Below are positions 7,188-11,927 of a stretch of 11,927 bases of DNA, in pieces. Origin of the DNA: Verrucomicrobiota bacterium (GTDB lineage Bacteria; Verrucomicrobiota; Verrucomicrobiia; Opitutales; UBA953); contig RDYO01000084.1 in the NCBI GenBank assembly GCA_004293385.1, positions 1 through 11,927 on the forward strand. The letters run 5' to 3'. Numbering within the stretch: position 1 is the first letter of the stretch; every line of letters starts with the position of its first letter. The notes under the pieces are model-generated. The model searched no databases and was not told where the DNA came from. It was given only the letters and a program-made list of their open reading frames with translations. The position numbers and the translations under genes are program-made.

Positions 7188-7290
7188 GGTATGTATAAAG
7201 GGAGGGAGGCCCCCGGTCGGTGGTCGTCGCGGGGGGAAGGGCCGAGCAAATAGAACTACCCCCCACGGTCAACAGCGGAGGCGGGCCTTT

Positions 7291-7791
7291 TCAGGCCTTT
7301 TCCGCCAGCCTTTTGCGCAGGTGGGGCAGGACGCAGCGGGGCACGAAGGCGGCGGCCTGGGAGAGCTTGTGGCGGGCGATGTCCTTCACGAAGCTCGAGG
7401 AGGTCACGAACTGGTCCTGGCTGGGCATCAGGATGACGGTCTCGATTTCGGGGGCCATCAGGCGGTTGGCGTGGGCCAGGTCGAATTCGAACTCGAAATC
7501 GCTGAATTTGCGGAGGCCGCGGATGATGGCGGCGGCCTTGTGGCGGTGGGCGAACTCGACCGTCAGGCCTTTGAGTTCGAGCACCTTGACGTTGCGGATG
7601 CCCTTGCAGGCCTCGCGGGCCATGCCGAGGCGTTCCTCGACGGAGAACCAGGGGCCCTTGCTGTCGCTCGGCGCGACGGCGACGATGACGTGGTCGAAGA
7701 GCCGGGAGGCGCGGCGCAGGACGTCCAGATGCCCGAGCGTGACCGGATCGAAGGTGCCGGGATAGACGGCGGTGCGGAGGGCTCGGGGCAT
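7291..7791 (-). CDS. coaD: Phosphopantetheine adenylyltransferase
   Basis: Catalyses the reversible transfer of AMP from ATP to 4'-phosphopantetheine, giving dephospho-CoA, the penultimate step of coenzyme A synthesis. Its 166 residues are the standard size for bacterial CoaD. The nucleotidyltransferase motif TFDPVTLGHLD (13-23) includes the T/HxGH ATP site, IIRGLRKFSDFEFE (89-102) the substrate-binding RGLR, and SSSFVKDIA (131-139) the ISSTxVR-like loop. The frame stays open far upstream, antisense to pgsA, but the ATG at 7791 directly precedes the family N-terminus PRALRTAVYPGTFDP. AGGA lies about 6 bases before this ATG, the closest thing to a Shine-Dalgarno sequence in the window. It is divergent from pgsA across 54 bases and 103 bases upstream of tig. 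Two copies of GGCCTTTTC (7284-7292, 7294-7302) straddle the stop codon. Confidence 0.97.
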   Translation of the reverse strand: MPRALRTAVYPGTFDPVTLGHLDVLRRASRLFDHVIVAVAPSDSKGPWFSVEERLGMAREACKGIRNVKVLELKGLTVEFAHRHKAAAIIRGLRKFSDFEFEFDLAHANRLMAPEIETVILMPSQDQFVTSSSFVKDIARHKLSQAAAFVPRCVLPHLRKRLAEKA

Positions 7792-7845
7792 CGTTTTCCT
7801 GTTGCGGCACACTCTCGGTCGGGAACATCCTTTCCGCAAGCCCGC

Positions 7846-8490
7846 ATGCATATTCTTCGGCATCTCCCTAATATCCTGACCGCGGCCCGCCTGCCGGCCA
7901 TCTTCCTGATCACGGTCTGGACTTACTGGGCCGGCCCTTGGGCCAGCGCAGCGCTCGCTTTGTTCATCCTGGCGGCCCTGACCGACATCTTCGACGGCTG
8001 GATCGCCCGGAAACTCAACGCGGTCACGGACTTCGGCCGTCTCATGGACGCCCTGGTCGACAAGATCTTCATCCTGGGCCTGCTCATCGGCCTCGCCGCG
8101 ATCGATTGCCTGCCGGTCACGCGCTGGAGCGACGCCGGCGAGCCGCTGTCGCCGGACGCTTCGACGGTCCTCTACACGTCCTTCGGCGTGATGCTCATCG
8201 TCATCCGCGAATTCCTGATTACCGGCCTCCGTCTGGTCGCCGCCGCTTCGGGACAAGTCCTCGAGGCCGAGGGTCTCGGCAAGATCAAGACGTTCCTGCA
8301 GATCCTGGCCATCGGCCACCTCATCGGCCTGCGCGCGTATGAGTCGCATTGGAAACTCTCGGCCGAATGGCATCAGCGCTGGGAAGTCATCATCATGGCC
8401 TTGTTCTGGTTGTCCGTCGCCCTGACCGTGTATTCGGGCCTCAGCTACCTCATCCGGCATCGCCGGCATCTGCCCGGCCTGGCCTCATGA
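7846..8490 (+). CDS. pgsA: CDP-diacylglycerol--glycerol-3-phosphate 3-phosphatidyltransferase
   Basis: Inner-membrane enzyme that makes phosphatidylglycerophosphate from CDP-diacylglycerol and glycerol-3-phosphate, the first committed step to phosphatidylglycerol and cardiolipin. At 214 residues it is slightly longer than E. coli PgsA. The CDP-alcohol phosphatidyltransferase motif is complete: Asp47, Asp50-Gly51, Ala54-Arg55, Gly64, Asp68 and Asp72. The segment REFLITGLRLVAAASG (121-136) followed by GKIKTFLQ (145-152) is characteristic of PgsA rather than phosphatidylserine synthase. Several hydrophobic segments are visible, near 11-45, 74-88, 108-133, 150-163 and 181-202. A Trp- and Pro-containing loop at 90-108 is longer than in short PgsA proteins. 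The ATG at 7846 fits the family N-terminus (LPNILTAARL). Its stop overlaps the start of pgpA (ATGA), so the two are probably translationally coupled. Confidence 0.96.
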   Translation: MHILRHLPNILTAARLPAIFLITVWTYWAGPWASAALALFILAALTDIFDGWIARKLNAVTDFGRLMDALVDKIFILGLLIGLAAIDCLPVTRWSDAGEPLSPDASTVLYTSFGVMLIVIREFLITGLRLVAAASGQVLEAEGLGKIKTFLQILAIGHLIGLRAYESHWKLSAEWHQRWEVIIMALFWLSVALTVYSGLSYLIRHRRHLPGLAS

Positions 8491-8960
8491 TCGTCCAGGT
8501 CGCGACGCTCGGTCCGCTCGGCCGCCTCAAGGCGCCGGGCACGTGGGGCTCCGCGGCGGGTTTGCTGTGGTGGGCCTTGGTGGTTCGTCTGGCGCACGCC
8601 AAGGGCTGGGAGCATGAGTTCGCCTTCGACGCGCTCGTCGTGCTGACCGCGATCCTGTTGTGCGGGGTCGCCGCCGCGTTCATCGGCAAGAAGGATCCGT
8701 CCGAGGTCATCCTCGACGAGTTCGCCGCGATGCCGTTGGTCTTCCTCTTCAACCCTTACGTTCATCACGGCAAATCGTCGCTCCTGCTGATCCTGCTCGG
8801 CTTCCTGCTGTTCCGCCTTTTCGACATCACGAAGCCGTTCGGCATCAAGGCGCTCGAGAAGCTGCCCGGAGGTTTCGGCATCGTGTTGGACGACGTCATG
8901 GCCGCGATCTACGCGAACCTGGCGCTCCATGGCATCGCTTGGCTGTGGGCGATTCTCTGA
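8487..8960 (+). CDS. pgpA: Phosphatidylglycerophosphatase A
   Basis: Membrane phosphatase that converts phosphatidylglycerophosphate to phosphatidylglycerol, the step directly after PgsA. All family blocks are present in 157 residues: LKAPGTWGS (14-22), DPSEVILDE (70-78), FRLFDITKP (109-117) and GGFGIVLDD (128-136). The acidic residues in the second and fourth blocks are those expected to hold Mg2+. Hydrophobic stretches at about 24-35, 48-66, 98-110 and 138-156 fit a small polytopic inner-membrane protein. The start ATG at 8487 shares bases with the TGA of pgsA, and its own TGA shares one base with the ATG of ygfZ. The product of pgsA is the substrate here, so the coupling makes biochemical sense. 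The longer open frame upstream lies inside pgsA and is not used. Confidence 0.96.
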   Translation: MIVQVATLGPLGRLKAPGTWGSAAGLLWWALVVRLAHAKGWEHEFAFDALVVLTAILLCGVAAAFIGKKDPSEVILDEFAAMPLVFLFNPYVHHGKSSLLLILLGFLLFRLFDITKPFGIKALEKLPGGFGIVLDDVMAAIYANLALHGIAWLWAIL

Positions 8961-9748
8961 TGTCCGTGCGCTTCGCCTCAGTTGAGACTGCGGTCGTCCG
9001 GGTCACGGGCGAAGACGCGGCGGCTTTCCTGCAGGGGCAGTGCACGGCGGACCTCCGCACGGTCGCCGTGACCGACGCGCTCTGGCTCAACCGCAAGGGT
9101 CGGGTGCTCGCGCATACGATCGTCTCCAAGGAGACCGACGGCTCTTTCCTGCTGCTCTGTCCGCATCTGACGGCCGGGGAGATCATCGCCGTCGTGACCG
9201 CCAACGTCATCGCCGACGACGTCGTCGCGACCGACGAAACCGCCCGATGGCAGCGCTACGTCGCCTGGGGCGCCGCACCGGCCCCCGCCGACGCGAGAAT
9301 TTTTCCGACCCGTCGCTTCGGCGTCGCAGCCTGGGACGTGCTCACGCCCGCGGGATCCGCTGCGCCGGTCGAACTGGGCGGCCTCGCTGAGTTGGAGTCA
9401 GCTCGCCTCGCCGCCGGCGTGCCGTCCGTCCCCGCTGATTGTGGCGCTAATGAGTTTCCGCAGGAGTGCGGCCTCGACGCTTGGGTCAGCTACACCAAAG
9501 GTTGTTACCTCGGCCAGGAGGTCATGGCGCGCATCCAGTCCATGGGGTCGCTCCGCCGCATCCTCCGCCGGGTTTCCGGGTCGGTCACGGTCGGGCAGGA
9601 ATTCAAGACCCCGGAGGGTAAGAACGCGGGCGTAGTCCGTTCCGCCGCGGGCGACGTCGGCCTGGCCTTGGTATCGGTCGATCTGCCCGAAGGCACCGAG
9701 CTGGGCGGCGTGCGGATCGGGGCGCCGGCGCAGATGCCCGCGCGTTGA
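8960..9748 (+). CDS. ygfZ: YgfZ-type folate-binding protein (Fe-S cluster maintenance)
   Basis: Related in fold to the T-protein of the glycine cleavage system (GcvT). In E. coli YgfZ supports folate-dependent maintenance or assembly of certain Fe-S enzymes such as MiaB. The 262 residues include the signature KGCYLGQE (180-187) with the conserved Cys182, followed by MARIQSMGSLRR. The N-terminal part has VTGEDAAAFLQGQCTADLR (15-33), with the LQGQ/D pattern seen in these proteins, and the C-terminal part is a short beta domain ending at Arg262. The ATG at 8960 overlaps the pgpA stop (TGATG) and fits the N-terminus of the family; the longer open frame upstream is inside pgpA. It is not GcvT itself, because it is much shorter and carries the KGCYxGQE motif. 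A neighbouring Fe-S fumarase gene follows, but a direct partnership is only inference. Confidence 0.9.
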   Translation: MSVRFASVETAVVRVTGEDAAAFLQGQCTADLRTVAVTDALWLNRKGRVLAHTIVSKETDGSFLLLCPHLTAGEIIAVVTANVIADDVVATDETARWQRYVAWGAAPAPADARIFPTRRFGVAAWDVLTPAGSAAPVELGGLAELESARLAAGVPSVPADCGANEFPQECGLDAWVSYTKGCYLGQEVMARIQSMGSLRRILRRVSGSVTVGQEFKTPEGKNAGVVRSAAGDVGLALVSVDLPEGTELGGVRIGAPAQMPAR

Positions 9749-9794
9749 CCTGTTTCCATTTGCGGGCGGTCCATCGTTCCTCATCGTGACGGCG

Positions 9795-11438
9795 ATGGCC
9801 TCTCCCTTCCATTACCAGGATCCTTTCCCGCTGGGCCCCGATACCACGAAGTATCGCCTGCTCACCAAGGAGCACGTCTCTGTCGCGGAGTTCGACGGCA
9901 AGCCGATCCTGAAGGTCGCCCCCGAGGGCCTGACCCTCCTCGCCAACCAGGCGCTGCACGACATCAACTTCTACCTACGCACCGAGCACCTTGAGCAGGT
10001 CGCCGCGATCCTCGCCGATAAGGAAGCCAGCGACAACGACCGCGCCGTCGCGCTCGCGATGCTGCGCAACGCCGAGGTCGCCGCGAAGGGCGTGCTGCCG
10101 TTCTGTCAGGACACCGGCACCGCGCAGATCACCGCCAAGAAGGGCCAGCAGGTCTGGACCGGCGGCGACGACGCCGAAGCGCTCTCGCTGGGCGTCTACC
10201 AGGCCTACGCGCAGAATAACCTCCGTTACTCGCAGCTCGCGCCGCTCGACCTCTACACTGAGAAGAACACTGGCACCAACCTGCCCGCGCAGATCGACCT
10301 CGCCGCCGTCAAGGGCTCCAAGTTCGAGTTCCTCTTCGTCGCCAAGGGCGGCGGTTCGGCCAACAAGTGCTACCTCTATCAGGAGACCAAGGCCGTCCTG
10401 AACCCGAAGTCCCTCGTCAAGTTCCTGACCGAGAAGATGCAGTCGCTCGGCACCGCCGCGTGCCCGCCTTATCACCTCGCGTTCGTCATCGGCGGCACCT
10501 CCGCCGAAGCGACCATGAAGGCCGTCAAGCTGGCCTCGACCCACTATTACGACGCGCTCCCGACGACCGGCAACGAACATGGCCGCGCCTTCCGTGACAC
10601 CGCGCTCGAGGCCGAGCTTCTCAAGGTCGCGCATCAGCTCGGTATCGGCGCGCAGTTCGGCGGCAAATGGTTCGCCCTCGACGTGCGTGTCGTCCGCCTC
10701 CCTCGACACGGCGCCTCGTGTCCGATCGGCCTCGCCGTCTCCTGTTCCGCCGACCGTAACGCCAAGGCCAAGATCGACCAAGACGGCATCTGGATCGAGC
10801 AGCTCGAGACGGACCCCGGCCGCTTCATCCCGGCCGAAGCGCGCAAGCACGCCGACGCCACCCAGGTCGTGAAGATCGACCTCAACCGTCCGATGGCGGA
10901 CATCCGTGCCGAGCTTTCGAAGCACCCCGTCACCACGCGCCTCGCGCTCACCGGCACGCTGGTCGTCGCCCGCGACATCGCGCACGCCAAGATCCGCGAG
11001 CGTCTCGAGAAGGGCGAAGGCTTGCCGCAGTACATCAAGGACCATCCCGTCTATTACGCCGGCCCGGCCAAGACCCCCGTCGGCATGGCCTCGGGTTCGT
11101 TCGGTCCGACGACCGCCGGCCGCATGGACAGCTACGTCGAACTCTTCCAGAAGCATGGCGGCTCGCTCGTCATGATCGCCAAGGGTAACCGCGGCGAGAC
11201 CGTGACCAACGCCTGCAAGGCGCACGGTGGTTTCTACCTCGGCTCCATCGGCGGCCCCGCCGCGATCCTCGCGCAGGAGAACATCCGCAAGGTCGAGGTC
11301 ATCGATTATCCGGAGCTCGGCATGGAAGCCGTCTGGAAGATCGAAGTCGTCGACTTCCCGGCGTTCATCCTCGTCGACGACAAAGGCCACGACTTCTTCC
11401 GCGAACTCCCCGGTGGCTGCGGCATCTGCGGTCCCTGA
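9795..11438 (+). CDS. fumA: Fumarate hydratase, class I, single-chain FumA/FumB type
   Basis: Iron-sulfur enzyme of the TCA cycle that interconverts fumarate and malate in the cytoplasm. The 547-residue chain aligns, by recall, almost end to end with E. coli FumA (548 residues). The three cysteines expected to hold the [4Fe-4S] cluster are Cys104 (FCQDTGT), Cys223 (TAACPPYH) and Cys317 (VSCSADR). Other strong blocks are FVAKGGGSANK (181-191), PRHGASCPIG (303-312), and GPTTAGRMDSYVE and HGGFYLGSIGGPAA near the C-terminus. A GTG at 9786 is in frame 9 bases upstream, but the ATG at 9795 gives MASPFHYQ, matching MSNKPFHYQ of E. coli FumA, so I prefer it. The chain ends in a Cys-Gly-rich tail, GGCGICGP. 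It lies 46 bases after ygfZ and ends 18 bases before a strong terminator. Class I fumarases are typically oxygen-sensitive. Confidence 0.96.
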   Translation: MASPFHYQDPFPLGPDTTKYRLLTKEHVSVAEFDGKPILKVAPEGLTLLANQALHDINFYLRTEHLEQVAAILADKEASDNDRAVALAMLRNAEVAAKGVLPFCQDTGTAQITAKKGQQVWTGGDDAEALSLGVYQAYAQNNLRYSQLAPLDLYTEKNTGTNLPAQIDLAAVKGSKFEFLFVAKGGGSANKCYLYQETKAVLNPKSLVKFLTEKMQSLGTAACPPYHLAFVIGGTSAEATMKAVKLASTHYYDALPTTGNEHGRAFRDTALEAELLKVAHQLGIGAQFGGKWFALDVRVVRLPRHGASCPIGLAVSCSADRNAKAKIDQDGIWIEQLETDPGRFIPAEARKHADATQVVKIDLNRPMADIRAELSKHPVTTRLALTGTLVVARDIAHAKIRERLEKGEGLPQYIKDHPVYYAGPAKTPVGMASGSFGPTTAGRMDSYVELFQKHGGSLVMIAKGNRGETVTNACKAHGGFYLGSIGGPAAILAQENIRKVEVIDYPELGMEAVWKIEVVDFPAFILVDDKGHDFFRELPGGCGICGP

Positions 11439-11456
11439 GCCTGCCTGGTGGGAATG

Positions 11457-11486
11457 AAAAAGGGCGCCCGAATGGGCGCCCTTTTT
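11457..11486. terminator. Bidirectional intrinsic terminator between fumA and the convergent membrane-protein gene
   Basis: AAAAAGGGCGCCC (11457-11469), a 4-base loop (GAAT), then GGGCGCCCTTTTT (11474-11486) form a perfect 13-bp inverted repeat. The 8-bp GC core is flanked by an A tract on one side and a T tract on the other, so both strands read as a GC hairpin followed by U residues. It lies 18 bases after the fumA stop and 19 bases beyond the stop of the minus-strand gene, so it can serve both. This is the only canonical intrinsic terminator I see in the window. Confidence 0.93.
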
Positions 11487-11505
11487 GTTGCTGAACGTCG
11501 GGGAC

Positions 11506-11927
11506 TTAGGCCTGGGCCGGCTTTTCGCCGACGTACTGGGCGGAGCCGAAACCGAGGATGAGCCAGAAGATCGGGCCGAGGAGGGTGAGGCCGATCGTGA
11601 AGCCGACGCCCTGGCCGAAGCGGGTCGAGATGCGGTGGTGGACCCAGACGATCCAGACGATGTAAGCAATCCAACCAAGGATCGGGATGATCGCTACGAA
11701 CGGGGCGAAGACCCAATACCAGGGGAGCCCGGCGACGCGCAGGAGCACGATGATGTTATAGATCGGGACGAGGACGGCCCAGCCGGGCTGGCCGGCCTTG
11801 GCGAAGACCTTCCACATGCCGATCAGCGTGACGAGGCCGATGGCTACGAAGACGAGGAAGAAGGCGGCGATGCCGGCAGCGACGGCTTCTTCGTTGCCGG
11901 ACGCTTGGGCGAGGAGGGAGGCGATAG
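11506..11927 (-). CDS. Small multi-pass membrane protein, DUF5684-like (5' end outside window)
   Basis: The frame is open from the right edge to a TAA at 11508-11506; 139 residues are visible and the start lies outside. An internal ATG at 11817 would cut off the first hydrophobic segment, so I do not take it as the start. Four hydrophobic segments are visible, at about residues 15-38, 48-65, 69-95 and 106-127. The stretch WKVFAKAGQPGWAVLVPIYN (38-57) is the hallmark I associate with DUF5684 proteins, some annotated as signal-peptidase-I-related membrane proteins. No catalytic Ser/Lys pair of a signal peptidase is visible. The short soluble tail ends QYVGEKPAQA. The gene is convergent with fumA and shares its terminator. 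Function unknown; a membrane protein is certain, the family likely. Confidence 0.82.
   Translation of the reverse strand, partial: IASLLAQASGNEEAVAAGIAAFFLVFVAIGLVTLIGMWKVFAKAGQPGWAVLVPIYNIIVLLRVAGLPWYWVFAPFVAIIPILGWIAYIVWIVWVHHRISTRFGQGVGFTIGLTLLGPIFWLILGFGSAQYVGEKPAQA

Noticed and set aside
7188..7199. TATACAT near the tig start as a -10 box for a leaderless mRNA.
   Set aside because: Only 4 bases separate the hexamer TATACA (7197-7192) from the ATG, so transcription would begin inside the start codon, and no good -35 lies 16-18 bases upstream.
4932..7253. A 773-codon open frame on the plus strand, antisense to clpX, clpP and tig.
   Set aside because: It is a by-product of high-G+C codon bias opposite three conserved genes. 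The translation is low-complexity, rich in Gly, Asp, Leu, Val and Ala, with no recognisable domain.
7247..7272. TTGACC and TATTTG on the minus strand as a sigma-70 promoter for tig.
   Set aside because: The spacer is 14 bases, too short for a normal sigma-70 promoter, and the -10 match is poor.
7792..8469. Long in-frame extension of coaD upstream, giving a 392-residue protein.
   Set aside because: The extension is antisense to pgsA and compositionally abnormal. CoaD proteins are about 160 residues, and the ATG at 7791 matches the family start.
9745..9794. TTGACC at the ygfZ stop as the -35 of a fumA promoter.
   Set aside because: No -10-like hexamer is found at a suitable distance in the 46-base gap.
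9975..11678. A 567-codon minus-strand open frame opposite fumA.
   Set aside because: It mirrors the codon pattern of fumA, runs through the terminator, and has no recognisable motif.
1..11927. Possible defence system, mobile element, CRISPR array or biosynthetic cluster.
   Set aside because: Every complete gene but one is a recognisable housekeeping gene, and no repeats, integrases, transposases or toxin-antitoxin-like pairs were seen.

Overview
The window is a gene-dense, high-G+C stretch of bacterial chromosome (roughly two-thirds G+C by eye). It is almost entirely housekeeping genes: eleven complete protein-coding genes plus one partial gene at each edge. No rRNA, tRNA, CRISPR array, insertion sequence, integrase or phage gene was seen. 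The likely host is a member of the Planctomycetes-Verrucomicrobia-Chlamydiae group, with Verrucomicrobia (Opitutae-like) my best guess. This rests on the style of the edge proteins (a secreted protein of a type I associate with Planctomycetes and Verrucomicrobia, and a DUF5684-like membrane protein), the codon bias, and the near absence of Shine-Dalgarno sequences. It is an inference, not a proof.

Layout. At the left edge is the start of a secreted protein on the minus strand (1-197). Divergent from it is a histidinol-phosphatase gene, hisN (287-1060, plus). A compact minus-strand run then spans 7187 down to 1068 in the order tig, clpP, clpX, hisA, a LolA-like exported protein, hisD. Gaps are 45, 4, 5, 71 and 4 bases, so it looks like one operon. 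coaD (7791-7291) lies upstream of tig on the same strand, separated by 103 bases that could hold the tig promoter. From 7846 a plus-strand cluster runs divergently: pgsA, pgpA and ygfZ with overlapping stop and start codons, then fumA after 46 bases. A perfect bidirectional terminator (11457-11486) closes the plus-strand genes against a convergent membrane-protein gene that runs off the right edge.

How the genes work together. Trigger factor, ClpP and ClpX form the classic folding and degradation set. It is joined without any visible break to histidine biosynthesis genes: hisA, and hisD for the last step. hisN, for the step just before hisD, lies tail-to-tail with hisD only 7 bases away. A 6-bp palindrome there contains both stop codons. 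pgsA and pgpA make phosphatidylglycerol in two consecutive steps and are translationally coupled. ygfZ helps Fe-S enzymes, and the next gene encodes an Fe-S fumarase.

I found no strong candidate for an undescribed biological system. The points worth a second look are the mixed proteostasis/histidine operon with an exported protein inside it, the palindrome over two stop codons, the general lack of Shine-Dalgarno sites, a trigger factor whose PPIase site looks degenerate, and an altered ClpX loop.
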